DNA of 61,919 bases from NCBI GenBank assembly GCA_949281375.1, contig CASDLT010000004.1, forward strand, positions 1 to 61,919, written 5' to 3'. The notes beneath the pieces were generated by a model. That model was not told the origin of the DNA and did no database searches. It worked only from the letters and a program-made list of their open reading frames with translations. Shown piece after piece: positions 33,819 through 42,999 of the stretch. Source of the stretch: an uncultured Nitrosomonas sp. (GTDB lineage Bacteria; Pseudomonadota; Gammaproteobacteria; Burkholderiales; Nitrosomonadaceae). Numbering within the stretch: position 1 is the stretch's first letter; the number at the start of each line of letters is the position of its first letter. A program made the translations under genes and the position numbers.

Positions 33819-34580
33819 TTATAGCGTCGCGCGGATAGTTTGTAAATGAGAACGGCAGATGGCATCGAGGATGCGGATATCCAGCCCGTAACCGAGGAAA
33901 TTGAAACCGGCTTGAATACGTTGCTGCAAAGCCTGAGGATCGGGTTCGATGACGTGGATGCCGCCTGGTTTGCCAGCGCGGCGTCCGGCTTCGAGGACCT
34001 GGGCAATGGCGGCTTGCACTTCCGGATTGTCGAGATCACCAGGACGACCCATGGAGCCGGATAAATCATACGGGCCAATGATATACGCATCGATGCCTGG
34101 AACTGCCAGGATAGAGTCGATGGCCTTGACGGCCTCGACATGTTCGATCATCACGACGATCACGGCATTGTCGTCGAGCCATTGCCGGTATGCCTGGAAG
34201 CTCACGCCATAGCCCTGCGCGCGCGCGAGTCCGACTCCGCGTTGTCCGCGCGGTGGATAATACACACCCTCGACGGCGGCCTTGGCATCTGCGGCCGATT
34301 TGATCATCGGCACCATCACGCCGGTTGCGCCAGCATCCATCACGCGCTTGATCTGATCGGGGTGATTGGACGTCAAACGGACGATAGCGGGGCATTGCTT
34401 GCCATCCAGCACTTGAATGATGGATTGTACTTCGCTGAGTTCCAGAACGCTGTGTTCCATGTCGAGCACCAGCCAGTCGAATCCTGCCGCAGCCATGATC
34501 TCGGCAATGGATGGATGCCCCAGCGTGATCCATGACCCAATGGTCACTTCGGATCGGCCCAGTCGTGATTTAAGTGTCAT
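33819..34580 (-). CDS. HpcH/HpaI-family class II aldolase (2-keto-3-deoxy acid type)
   Basis: A 253-residue protein with the HpcH/HpaI pattern: WITLGHPSIAEIMAAAGFDW, VLDMEHSVLE with the metal-binding acidic residues, AIVRLTSNHPDQIKRVMDAG, GVMVPMIKSAADAKA, YYPPRGQRGVG and IIGPYDLSGSMG. The family cleaves or forms 2-keto-3-deoxy acids from pyruvate and an aldehyde using a divalent metal. The start at 34580 follows GGGAAAG. It begins 11 nt after the CMP-sugar synthetase gene, suggesting that it makes the keto-deoxy sugar that the synthetase activates. Confidence 0.9.
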   Translation of the reverse strand: MTLKSRLGRSEVTIGSWITLGHPSIAEIMAAAGFDWLVLDMEHSVLELSEVQSIIQVLDGKQCPAIVRLTSNHPDQIKRVMDAGATGVMVPMIKSAADAKAAVEGVYYPPRGQRGVGLARAQGYGVSFQAYRQWLDDNAVIVVMIEHVEAVKAIDSILAVPGIDAYIIGPYDLSGSMGRPGDLDNPEVQAAIAQVLEAGRRAGKPGGIHVIEPDPQALQQRIQAGFNFLGYGLDIRILDAICRSHLQTIRATL

Positions 34581-34591
34581 AAAGTCTTTCC

Positions 34592-35341
34592 CTAATAGTG
34601 AGCCAGCAGCGGATCGGATTCCATCAGCTTGGCGACGCGCGCCAGATCTGCTGGCGTGTCGACTGCCTGAGTGTTGAAGTGGGTATGCACCATCTTGACA
34701 GAGAGGCCATGCTCGAGCAGGCGCAGCATATCGATCGATTCCAGTTGCTCGAGTGGCGTGGGTGTCAGGCCGGTATACTGGAACAGCGTTTCCCGGCGAA
34801 ATGGAATGATGCACACCTGCTTATAGGCGGCGGTATCGGCAAAGCCGGTTTTTGCCAGTGTTGGAATCGGCCGCCGCGACATATACAGCGCATCATTGTG
34901 GCGATTCATCACGACCTTGATGGTGTTGGCGTCCAGATAATCCGCTTCGTGGTCGATTTTGCGCACCAAATTGACACAGCCTAGTGTCGAATCATCGTGA
35001 AATGGCGCAACGGCGGTGTCGATCATATCCGGGTGCGTCATCGGTTCGTCACCTTGCACCATCACGATCAGATCGGCGTCGAGATCCGTGACGGCCTCGG
35101 CGACGCGGTCACTGGCGCGTTCGTGGGTATCCGCGGTCATGATCACTCTTGCGCCAAATTTTTCTGCGATATCACGAATCTCATCGTCGCAGGTGGCAAT
35201 ATAGGTGGCATCTAGGGACTTGCTCATTGCCACGCGTTTGTAGATATGCTCGATCATTGGGCGCCCGAGAATGGGCGCAATCGGTTTGCCAGGAAATCGG
35301 GATGAACCCATGCGAGCTGGAATTACAGCGATAGTTTTCAT
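34592..35341 (-). CDS. kdsB: CMP-Kdo synthetase-like cytidylyltransferase
   Basis: A 249-residue nucleotidyltransferase: MKTIAVIPARMGSSRFPGKP (CTP binding), VIMTADTHERASDRVAEAV, VMVQGDEPM (metal-binding Asp), SRRPIPTL and LEQLESIDMLRLLEHG. These are KdsB-family motifs; the enzyme activates a 3-deoxy-ulosonate with CTP. It heads a tight operon with an aldolase, a hydroxyacid dehydrogenase, an SDR and a HAD hydrolase, unlike ordinary kdsB, so the substrate may be a Kdo variant rather than Kdo itself. Confidence 0.85.
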   Translation of the reverse strand: MKTIAVIPARMGSSRFPGKPIAPILGRPMIEHIYKRVAMSKSLDATYIATCDDEIRDIAEKFGARVIMTADTHERASDRVAEAVTDLDADLIVMVQGDEPMTHPDMIDTAVAPFHDDSTLGCVNLVRKIDHEADYLDANTIKVVMNRHNDALYMSRRPIPTLAKTGFADTAAYKQVCIIPFRRETLFQYTGLTPTPLEQLESIDMLRLLEHGLSVKMVHTHFNTQAVDTPADLARVAKLMESDPLLAHY

Positions 35342-35719
35342 GACTCTGTCGTATGGTGAGTGGTTAATGGAGATTCGATTTCAAAACTAAGTTTGAGAAA
35401 ACACAAAATTAAAATTTTCGCATACGATCAGGCTGAGCGCTTGTATCAGGGGTGGTGCAAAATGCATGACGTATACACGGTACTCATTTTGCTTCGCTTG
35501 ACATATCTCGTTACCTTATTCGGCGCTTCCTCAAAACGTGTTTTACTGATTATCAGGTTTTTACTGTTTGTTGAGCAATATTTATTGTTAAACTTGAAGA
35601 GTTTTTTACAATGCGTAGGTGTGGAGATTGCTGTGGCTCGTGGCTGGTAATTGAAGGGAGGCGGGAGTAAAATGGCGCGCTTTGCAGAATATCCTGTTTA
35701 AACAAGGAAAATACAACAG
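35342..35719. other. Divergent intergenic region between the keto-deoxy sugar operon and the glycosyltransferase genes
   Basis: About 380 bases of AT-rich DNA between divergent transcripts. A 96-codon frame at 35360-35650 has no ribosome-binding site and no family features. A TTGACA occurs near 35498 without a well-spaced -10. Confidence 0.5.
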
Positions 35720-35764
35720 ATGTCAAGTCTAGAAAATCGTTTTGCCATCATTGCTTCGTTATGA
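35720..35764 (+). CDS. Possible 14-residue leader peptide overlapping the next gene
   Basis: A mini-frame MSSLENRFAIIASL begins at ATG 35720, behind AAGGA, and its TGA overlaps the ATG of the following gene (ATGA). The following gene has no ribosome-binding site of its own, so translation may be coupled. Whether the peptide is made is unknown. Confidence 0.3.
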   Translation: MSSLENRFAIIASL

Positions 35765-37026
35765 AAGCGCTTTTTTTTCTTCGTCATTACAACGATATTG
35801 ATCATGTTACCCCCGTCATCTACAAATGGATTCAATCGGGTCATCAATGTGACGTGGTTCTCATCGGTTCACCCAAATTCCGCCGCGATTTTCGTGTTCA
35901 GTACCTAAGCCAGCTTCCTGGCGTACGAGTGACGCATATTCGTGAATTATTGTCATGGATGGATTACATTAAATGGCGCCTGCAAATGTTGCTGCTGACG
36001 CGTAATGTTCGGCGTATCAAGCTCATTGGCCCAGCGGTCACAAAAATTGCCGAACGGTTCGATGAAAAGGAACGTGAGCCATTGTGGCGGCATACCGCAG
36101 AATTCTTGCTGAACAGAAGCTTTGGTGATTATAACCAAGGGGTTGTGGCATTTGATTGGATCGAGCGTAACTCTGTCATTTGCGTCGAATGGGTTGAAGT
36201 GGTAGTCGCCATAGCTAAGAATCGCGGCTTGGGAACAGTATCGTTGCCGCATGGCGACAGCCCTCATGCGAGCCAATTGATTCGCAGGGGGGAACGATTC
36301 AAGGAACCTGATGTGACATTTTCTGCAGCCACGATATTTGATCGCGTCGTGGTTCCGAATGAAATGTGCGCAACGCGTTTCCGGCCTTTCATGGCAGAAA
36401 ATCAGCTTGCTGTACTGGGTTCACCGCGCTATTGCGAGGAATGGCTGAAAATTCTTGCCGGGCTGATGCCGCCATCGCCGCTCGTTCGCTCCGATAGCCG
36501 GCTCAAGATCGTCATGTTCCTGAGAAAAGCCAATTTCACCACTTTCTGGGAAGAAGTGGGCGAGGTGGTGCATATGATTGCGCAATTCCCTGGGGTCGAG
36601 ATGATCATCAAGCCGCATACCCGTAGTGGCTGGAAGCAATCATTGACGAAAGACAGTTCGATTCGGCAATTACCCAATGTGCGTGTAGCCGGTGATGATG
36701 CGCATTCGGTTCACCTGATGAACTGGTCTGATGTGATCATCGATCTGGCTACATCAGTGGTGTTTGAGGCCGTGCGTGCAAAAAAACCGGTTCTTGCAGC
36801 AGATTACTTAATCGCAGCGCGTTCTGCTGTGGCGTATTACATGCCCGAGACCGAGCTGAAATGCCGCGATGATGTCTATGAACATATCAACAATTTTCTC
36901 GAAAACGGGTGTGGGTCATTTTATGTTGAAGAGCACCGGCAGCGCTTTTTGAAGGAAATGCTGGATTTCCCGGATGCGGATGTACTGCCCCGCTATGTAG
37001 GATTATTGGAGCAATCCGCACATTGA
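35761..37026 (+). CDS. Putative glycosyltransferase/capsule-type polysaccharide biosynthesis protein
   Basis: A 421-residue protein opening MKALFFLRHYNDIDHVTPVI, as in GT-B-type transferases that scan a sugar-nucleotide donor (CDP-glycerol glycerophosphotransferase or KpsS-like). VSLPHGDSPHA, VVPNEMCATRFRP and VLGSPRYCEEW resemble the linker segment of that group; IIKPHTRSGW and NWSDVIIDLATSVVFEAV (the S/T-V-x-EA donor-binding end) support it. The precise linkage cannot be predicted. It is the first of a plus-strand set of polysaccharide genes and may be translationally coupled to a mini-frame. Confidence 0.65.
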   Translation: MKALFFLRHYNDIDHVTPVIYKWIQSGHQCDVVLIGSPKFRRDFRVQYLSQLPGVRVTHIRELLSWMDYIKWRLQMLLLTRNVRRIKLIGPAVTKIAERFDEKEREPLWRHTAEFLLNRSFGDYNQGVVAFDWIERNSVICVEWVEVVVAIAKNRGLGTVSLPHGDSPHASQLIRRGERFKEPDVTFSAATIFDRVVVPNEMCATRFRPFMAENQLAVLGSPRYCEEWLKILAGLMPPSPLVRSDSRLKIVMFLRKANFTTFWEEVGEVVHMIAQFPGVEMIIKPHTRSGWKQSLTKDSSIRQLPNVRVAGDDAHSVHLMNWSDVIIDLATSVVFEAVRAKKPVLAADYLIAARSAVAYYMPETELKCRDDVYEHINNFLENGCGSFYVEEHRQRFLKEMLDFPDADVLPRYVGLLEQSAH

Positions 37027-37091
37027 GTTGCGGCAACGTTCGGTGAGTCAGCAAATGGGATTTTTCCCGATAACACGATAAGGTGATCGTG

Positions 37092-37856
37092 ATGCGAGCA
37101 AAAGATATTTTGAACGAATTGGTTGTAGCTGCTTATAGACTGAAAGGCGGCTATGTCACGATACCGGTTCGGGAGCAATCAATAGTCATTTCGGTGGATC
37201 ATTTGCGCACGCTGAAACGGGCCAGAACCTATACGGTGAAAGAACCCGATACGCTTGATTGGCTGGATAGCTTTGAACCAGGTTCGTGTTATTTTGATAT
37301 CGGGGCGAATATTGGTCAATATTCGCTGTATCCCGCCAAAAAATATGGCGATCAGATCAACGTTTATGCTTTCGAGCCGCAAAGTAATAATTATTATGCA
37401 CTTAATAAGAATATTTACTTGAATGGCCTCGATGAAAATATTTTGTCTTATTGCGTGGCTGTGTCGGGGAAAACTGAATTCTCCAAGTTATATATTCCCA
37501 AGTTCATTCCTGGCGGCAACCGCTCCCAATTCGGCAAGGAAGACATCGAAAATATGAAAATGTCTGCGACCCATGTGCAGGGGATGTTTGGTGTGACTCT
37601 GGATGATCTGTGCGGTCAGTGGGGATTTCCGTATCCAAACTATATCAAGATCGATGTGGATGGAATTGAAATTCCTATCCTGCAGGGCGCCAAGGCGGTA
37701 TTAGCCAATCCGGCATTAAGATCCGTCATTGTCGAACTGGGTACTGAAGATGAGCGGAATACTGCAATTGCATTGATGGGGCAGGCTGGCTTCAGCGTCA
37801 AACAACGGTCTACGAAGAATTGGGGCGAAGCCTATCTGATATTCGGAAGGGAATGA
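37092..37856 (+). CDS. FkbM-family SAM-dependent methyltransferase
   Basis: A 254-residue methyltransferase: SAM loop FDIGANIGQYSLYPAKKYG, AFEPQSNNYYALNKNI (acidic motif II), NYIKIDVDGIEIPILQGA and VIVELGTEDE. FkbM enzymes O-methylate sugars or polyketides; in this context a polysaccharide sugar is the likely target. ATG 37092 has AAGGTG 6 nt upstream. Its stop overlaps the next start codon (ATGA). Confidence 0.88.
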   Translation: MRAKDILNELVVAAYRLKGGYVTIPVREQSIVISVDHLRTLKRARTYTVKEPDTLDWLDSFEPGSCYFDIGANIGQYSLYPAKKYGDQINVYAFEPQSNNYYALNKNIYLNGLDENILSYCVAVSGKTEFSKLYIPKFIPGGNRSQFGKEDIENMKMSATHVQGMFGVTLDDLCGQWGFPYPNYIKIDVDGIEIPILQGAKAVLANPALRSVIVELGTEDERNTAIALMGQAGFSVKQRSTKNWGEAYLIFGRE

Positions 37857-38884
37857 CCGAACTCGCGCCGAGGGCGGATGCACCATCCGTCGATGTGGTC
37901 ATTCCGGTGTTCAATGCACCGGCATTGACCCAGCGATGCATTGAATCGGTGATCAGCTATCTGGGTTCATCCATTCAGGCGATTCATATTCAAGATGATG
38001 CATCCGGTCTTGAAACTGCAACAATGCTTGATCAGTTGTCTTTTCCCATCCTTCATATCGTTCATGCACCTGAGAATCAAGGCTATGGCGCATCTGTGAA
38101 TGAGGCGTTGGCCCGTTCGAAAGCCGATTTTGTGCTGGTGCTCAACTCGGATACCGAACTGCTCGAGAACATTTTGCCGCCATTGTGCAAGGCTCTACTG
38201 GCTGATCCGAAGTTGGCCGTGATCAGTCCAGTACATCAAGATTACAAGTTCCGGCTCGATCGCTATCATCGTCAGCCGGGCGGTTATGTTTTGACGTATC
38301 GTTTTCAGGGGTATGGTTTTTTGATCCGCCGCCAGCTCTTTAATGCGCTCGGTGGCTTTGATAAAGAATTTGGGCGCGGCTATTTTGAAGATACCGATTT
38401 GGGGCGACGGCTCGATTTGCAGGGATGGCGAATGGGTGTGCATCCGGATGTGCATATACTTCATGCGGCCGGAGCTTCTTTTGGGCGCGGACAGTCATAC
38501 CGCAGACTGGTGACGCAAAACCGATCGAAGTATTTGGCGCGCTATCCGAGGGTTTATCGGAATATTGTGCTCATTTCGCGGGACATTACTTACGAAGACT
38601 TGCCTGAGCAGCTGGTGGAGTCGATCGATCGCGTGCTGCGAGAAGGCGGTAGTGTTCATTGGCTAACGCCCGCGCCGGTGTCACAACTGCCGTGCTTACA
38701 ATTGCGCAACAGTTCGATCGGCTTCAAGATAATCATGAAGCTGATGGTGCGCGGCAGGTCGCGGCAGGACAAAAGAATTTCTGCGGTATGGATATTGCCG
38801 CGCGTGCCGGTCGTGTTGCGCTTGCTGTTTAAACTATGGGTTCGATGGAAGTCACTGGAGATGCGCACTTGGGATGCCGGTTGA
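37853..38884 (+). CDS. Family-2 glycosyltransferase
   Basis: A 343-residue GT-A enzyme: VDVVIPVFNAPALTQRCIES, SADFVLVLNSDTEL-type segment with the NSDTEL acidic motif, and a C-terminal GGFDKEFGRGYFEDTDLGRR (acceptor base and ED motif) typical of rhamnosyl- or polysaccharide transferases. The start at 37853 follows GGAAGGGA and overlaps the previous stop by 4 nt. The last 70 residues are basic and may associate with the membrane. Confidence 0.88.
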   Translation: MTELAPRADAPSVDVVIPVFNAPALTQRCIESVISYLGSSIQAIHIQDDASGLETATMLDQLSFPILHIVHAPENQGYGASVNEALARSKADFVLVLNSDTELLENILPPLCKALLADPKLAVISPVHQDYKFRLDRYHRQPGGYVLTYRFQGYGFLIRRQLFNALGGFDKEFGRGYFEDTDLGRRLDLQGWRMGVHPDVHILHAAGASFGRGQSYRRLVTQNRSKYLARYPRVYRNIVLISRDITYEDLPEQLVESIDRVLREGGSVHWLTPAPVSQLPCLQLRNSSIGFKIIMKLMVRGRSRQDKRISAVWILPRVPVVLRLLFKLWVRWKSLEMRTWDAG

Positions 38885-39032
38885 AGCGAATCCTGGTGTC
38901 GATGGCTTCAGCGCAACAATAAAGCTTATCCAGAGACTGGACTTCACCAGAAAGCACAATTAAATCTGAAGTAGAAAAATTGCTTCTGCCTTACATTCCC
39001 ATGATGCATGAACATCGCTAACTTTGTGATCC

Positions 39033-40250
39033 ATGAATTTCATTCTGACATCCAGCTCCTGGCGTGAATCTTTCATCAGGTGGGTGATAATCCTTGTCTG
39101 TGCAGGATTCTGGCGCAGCGAACTGAATGTGGTTTTGTTCCCATTGCTTGGGATCGCCTGGCTGGCTGATGGAGGTCTGGGACGATTAACCACGACGCTC
39201 AAGAATCCCCTGGCTCAGGCCATTCTTTTGTTCTGCGGGCTATTGCTGATTGGATTGTTGTGGAATGACTCAGCGCATGATGGTCGGATGAAATGGCTGA
39301 AGTATTTTGTTTTGCTCATGTTTATTCCATTTTATTCGCTGCTGAATAAAGCGCGCTTAATTTGGGCAATGGTGGGCTTGATAACCGGTTATACCATTGT
39401 GCTGGCGCTGGGCGTTCATCAGTGGCTGACAACAGCAGAACAGGGCGTTGCGCTGATGAAAATGTCCTATCTGAGTTTTTCGGCGATGCTTGGCGTGGGT
39501 GTCATAACCGCAGTGAGTTTTGCCTGTAGAAGTCAATCGCTTATCTTATCGGCAACCTTATGGAGTGTTGCACTGACGCTGATTTTCATTCAATTCCATC
39601 AGGGCGGCAGAATTCTTCTGTTAGCAACGCTTCTTGTAATATTGCTTTTGGCATTTTTGCGCTACAGGATTGAAATCAGAAAATTTGCGGGTATGGTAAT
39701 CATTCTATCCATAGCTACTGTGGCATTTGCCTTTAGCAGTCCTGTCTTTCAGGATAGACTGCTGCAGATCAAAAACGATGTTGAATTGTTGCAGCGCGGC
39801 GATTACCGTTCGAGTTTAGGCTATCGGCTAGCCATGTGGGATGTCGGCTTGCATGGTATCGCCGAGCGACCATTGACCGGTTATGGAACCGGCGCGCCGG
39901 AACGGTATTTTGAACATACGATTGTGACGTATAAGGATGGTATTTACAAAAATCTCGTGGAATTTCAAAAAACTTCACATTTTCATAATGATTGGATAGA
40001 AATTGGTCTGCATCTCGGAGTTCCTGGCATGCTGGCGCTGTTGTACTTGCTGGTGAGCTGGTATCGGGTTTTCAAAAACAGAGGATTGAGCGTTCTTGGT
40101 ATAGGTTTGATAAGCTATATCCTGCTGGCGGGGATGACGGATACTTTTTTGATTTTCAGCCGAACCCCCGTGTTATTGTTGCTGATGACCGCGATAGCCT
40201 TGGTTTGGCAGACCGAACGGGTTCCTCAGGCAGCTCTTAAAAGGAAATGA
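39033..40250 (+). CDS. O-antigen ligase/polymerase family membrane protein
   Basis: A 405-residue protein with about 10-12 hydrophobic segments and one large periplasmic loop. The loop shows YRLAMWDVGLHGIAERPLTG, YGTGAPE and HFHNDWIEIGLHLG, matching the Wzy_C pattern (R...E-P-G-G and the H-N-x-x-E/W motif). WaaL members attach O-antigen to lipid A core, Wzy members polymerise it; the sequence does not decide between them. It lies in the middle of the glycan gene set. Confidence 0.85.
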   Translation: MNFILTSSSWRESFIRWVIILVCAGFWRSELNVVLFPLLGIAWLADGGLGRLTTTLKNPLAQAILLFCGLLLIGLLWNDSAHDGRMKWLKYFVLLMFIPFYSLLNKARLIWAMVGLITGYTIVLALGVHQWLTTAEQGVALMKMSYLSFSAMLGVGVITAVSFACRSQSLILSATLWSVALTLIFIQFHQGGRILLLATLLVILLLAFLRYRIEIRKFAGMVIILSIATVAFAFSSPVFQDRLLQIKNDVELLQRGDYRSSLGYRLAMWDVGLHGIAERPLTGYGTGAPERYFEHTIVTYKDGIYKNLVEFQKTSHFHNDWIEIGLHLGVPGMLALLYLLVSWYRVFKNRGLSVLGIGLISYILLAGMTDTFLIFSRTPVLLLLMTAIALVWQTERVPQAALKRK

Positions 40251-40297
40251 CCCAGTGCAGATAGGTTTTCATTCATATTGGCAATAAGAAATGCAAG

Positions 40298-41269
40298 ATG
40301 CAAATGGAAAGAATTGACACTGAATTCAACGGGATATGCTGTCTGTGTGGCAGCAGGGGACGAGTGTTGTATCGACATTTAACGGACACTCTTTTCGGCG
40401 CGCCGGGTGAATGGACGTTAAAGATGTGCACAGGAGCGGATTGCGGCCTTCTGTGGCTGGATCCCAGGCCGGCCATCAATGATATTGGAAAAGCCTATCG
40501 GCAATATTACACGCATGGGAGCGGGAATGATGCGGGGCAATCGCGGGGAGTGCGTCTGGTGCGCACCATTCTGCATGGCATGAGTATTCGCTTCTTAGGT
40601 TTACGCGGCGAACGGCGTCGCTACAAGTGCATATATCTGGATAAAACCTTGCCCGGACGGCTGCTTGAAGTGGGTTGCGGTAATGGCAAGCGCCTGGCGC
40701 GCATGAAGGCATTGGGGTGGGACGTGATGGGACAGGAAATCGATCCGGTGGCTGCTGAATATGCGCGGACACGTAAGGGGATTCCTGTTCATTTAGGTTC
40801 ACTGGAAGCCATTGATCAGCCGGGTGAGTATGACGCGGTGATTGTCAGTCATGTGATCGAACATGTGCATGATCCTATTGATTTGCTTAGAAACTGTTCT
40901 CGCTTGCTGAGGAAAAATGGGATGCTAGTTATCTTGACGCCCAATGCGGCCAGTTATGGTCATCGCAAGTTTGGATCTCATTGGCGCGGCTTGGAGCCGC
41001 CCCGGCATTTGCATCTGTTTTCGACCAAAACCTTAGCTCGATTAACACAAAAAGCCGGATTTAATGATCTGCGGGTATGGACGACACCGGTGGGAGCGTA
41101 TGGGATTGGTCAGCAAAGCCGCGTACCCGGTAAAACTCTGCAGCCGGGGTGCGGATCAGCCTCGCTGCGCGATGTACTGAGAGGTTTCTGGTTTCAAGTT
41201 GCTGCACGCTTGATTTTTCTGATCGATCGAGATTCGGGTGAAGAATGTGTTCTGATCGGATTCAAATGA
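40298..41269 (+). CDS. SAM-dependent methyltransferase with N-terminal zinc-ribbon-like part
   Basis: A 323-residue protein. The N-terminus has CCLCGSRGRVL and CTGADCGLLWLDP, a Cys pattern common in sugar methyltransferases of antibiotic and O-antigen clusters. The Methyltransf_23 domain follows: LLEVGCGNGKRLARMKALGW, VSHVIEHVHDPIDLLRNCSR and GMLVILTPNA. C-terminal helices are typical of the group. It probably modifies a sugar of the glycan made by this region. Confidence 0.85.
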   Translation: MQMERIDTEFNGICCLCGSRGRVLYRHLTDTLFGAPGEWTLKMCTGADCGLLWLDPRPAINDIGKAYRQYYTHGSGNDAGQSRGVRLVRTILHGMSIRFLGLRGERRRYKCIYLDKTLPGRLLEVGCGNGKRLARMKALGWDVMGQEIDPVAAEYARTRKGIPVHLGSLEAIDQPGEYDAVIVSHVIEHVHDPIDLLRNCSRLLRKNGMLVILTPNAASYGHRKFGSHWRGLEPPRHLHLFSTKTLARLTQKAGFNDLRVWTTPVGAYGIGQQSRVPGKTLQPGCGSASLRDVLRGFWFQVAARLIFLIDRDSGEECVLIGFK

Positions 41270-41290
41270 ATAGCGTATGCAAGATATTAA

Positions 41291-41980
41291 ATGAACAGTA
41301 TGAGTAACACGCATTCTCCAGAAGTATATGATTCAGCAGAATTGATTCCGGTAAATCCGAAGATAGAATCATATATGCGTCATCTGGTCGCGCATACCGA
41401 CTATCCGGTTCTGGTCGAAATGGAAGAATTCGCTCGCTTACATAATTTTCCGATTGTTAATCGTTTGGTTGGGATTTTTCTCGAAACCCAAGCGAGGATG
41501 ATCAATGCCAAACGCGTATTCGAGTTTGGGAGTGGATATGGTTATTCAGCCTATTGGTTTGCTAAGGCTGTCGGTAACGGGGGGGTTGTGATCTGTAGTG
41601 ATGCCAATGCTGAGAATTGCACTCGCGCCGAACAGTATTTGGCAGCAGCGCACTTATGGCAGCGGATAGAATTTTGCGTTGGTACGTCCCAGGAAGTTTT
41701 TATGCAAACTGAAGGCTTGTTTGATGTTTGCTATAACGACGTGGATAAGGTTGGATATCCTGACGTGTGGCGCATGGCCAAGAATCGTATTCGTTCCGGT
41801 GGCCTTTATATCGCCGACAATGTGTTGTGGCATGGCCGTGTGACGATGAAAGGCATTGATGCCGAATCAGATTCAACAGCAGCTATAATGGAGCATAATC
41901 AATTGATTTTTGATGATCCTGAGTTCGATGCATTCATCAATCCGACTCGCGATGGTGTGATTGTGGCTCAAAAGAAATAA
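41291..41980 (+). CDS. O-methyltransferase (caffeoyl-CoA type)
   Basis: A 229-residue Methyltransf_3-type enzyme: PVLVEMEEFA, VFEFGSGYGYSAYWFAKAV (SAM loop), CSDANAENCTRAEQYL, FDVCYNDVDKVGYPDVW (metal-binding acidic region) and GGLYIADNVLWHGRV. Bacterial relatives methylate catechols or other small hydroxylated compounds. It starts 21 nt after the previous gene; whether it belongs to glycan modification is unclear. Confidence 0.88.
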   Translation: MNSMSNTHSPEVYDSAELIPVNPKIESYMRHLVAHTDYPVLVEMEEFARLHNFPIVNRLVGIFLETQARMINAKRVFEFGSGYGYSAYWFAKAVGNGGVVICSDANAENCTRAEQYLAAAHLWQRIEFCVGTSQEVFMQTEGLFDVCYNDVDKVGYPDVWRMAKNRIRSGGLYIADNVLWHGRVTMKGIDAESDSTAAIMEHNQLIFDDPEFDAFINPTRDGVIVAQKK

Positions 41981-42147
41981 ACGCTTCGGTAGTAACAACC
42001 GCCGGAGTGTGATTGCTGAAGGGGAATGGCTATAATTGTCGTGGCAGTGTCCTGAATTAGTTGGTATAGTTATCGTTCCCATGTGAAATTTTGAGCGATC
42101 TGCTCAGTATTAATGGCAATATTAGTTTTTAAGGAAAGAAATTTAAT

Positions 42148-42402
42148 ATGCAAATTCATGTTTATGATACTTATGTGAAAGCAAAAGATGGGCATACAAT
42201 GCATTTTGATGTTTTCACGGCAGTTAAAGATGATCAGAAAGCGGTTGAGTACGCCAAACAATGGTTGGTTTCGATTGGTGAAAGCGATGCAACCGTCACC
42301 AGCAGAGAATGTAGTTTCTGTCATAGTCAAAGTGCTCCGCCCAATGTCGTTGATGAGATCAATAAAAATGGTTTTTATATCTATAAAATGGAAGGCTGCT
42401 AA
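42148..42402 (+). CDS. DUF2024 family protein
   Basis: An 84-residue protein with IHVYDTYVKAKDGHTMHFDV, AVEYAKQWLVSIGE, a CSFCHSQ motif and a C-terminal GFYIYKMEGC. These match the DUF2024 pattern, whose function is unknown. It starts after AAGGAAAGAAATTTAAT. The following IalB-like gene begins 72 nt after its stop. Confidence 0.8.
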   Translation: MQIHVYDTYVKAKDGHTMHFDVFTAVKDDQKAVEYAKQWLVSIGESDATVTSRECSFCHSQSAPPNVVDEINKNGFYIYKMEGC

Positions 42403-42474
42403 TGGTTGATGTGGCTCGGTCAATTTATCGGCTGTTTTTTGTTGTGGCTGGCTAAAATTCTTAAGGTTTTCCAA

Positions 42475-42996
42475 ATGAAGCTTAATGTTAGAAAGTTAAT
42501 TATCTCCAGTGCTATTTTTAGTGTGATGTTATACGGCTCGGCTCAAGCTGCGGAACCAAAATTACTTGGTGAGCATGGTGATTGGGCGGCATATATGTTC
42601 ATGGAAAATAATAATAAAGTCTGCTATATGGTCAGCCAACCTAAGAAGGCATCCGGTAATTACACCAAGCGTGGAGAAGTCTATGCATTAGTGACGCATC
42701 GTCCCGCAGAGAAAAGCAAAAACGTGTTTAGCTACATTGCGGGTTATACATATAAACCCGGTAGTGAAGTTACAGTGACGGTCAACAATCAGAATTTTCG
42801 TCTTTTCACTCAAGATGATTCGGCCTGGGCTTCAGATGAAGCCACCGATAACAAAATAACTGATTCGATCAAACGTGGTAGTTCTCTTGTCGTGAAGGGT
42901 GCATCGTCAAAAGGTACGGAAACAGTTGATACTTTTGGTTTGAGCGGCTCATCTTCAGCATATAAAGCTATTTCATCAGAATGTGGTGTTAAATAG
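42475..42996 (+). CDS. Exported invasion-associated locus B (IalB)-like protein
   Basis: About 173 residues with a signal peptide (MKLNVRKLIISSAIFSVMLY, cleaved near AQA/AEP), then HGDWAAYMFMENNNKVCYMV and GSSLVVKGASSKGTETVDTF, the W...CYM pattern of the IalB domain. The domain is found in many alpha- and betaproteobacterial periplasmic proteins of unknown function. ATG 42475 is preferred over upstream codons because it gives a proper signal peptide and AAGG lies 9 nt upstream. The stop is 3 nt before the ArsC-like gene. Confidence 0.8.
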   Translation: MKLNVRKLIISSAIFSVMLYGSAQAAEPKLLGEHGDWAAYMFMENNNKVCYMVSQPKKASGNYTKRGEVYALVTHRPAEKSKNVFSYIAGYTYKPGSEVTVTVNNQNFRLFTQDDSAWASDEATDNKITDSIKRGSSLVVKGASSKGTETVDTFGLSGSSSAYKAISSECGVK

Positions 42997-42999
42997 TCG

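Noticed and set aside
35360..35650. 96-codon frame in the divergent region before the glycosyltransferases
   Set aside because: No ribosome-binding site, unusual hydrophobic composition from AT-rich DNA, and it lies where two divergent promoters are expected.
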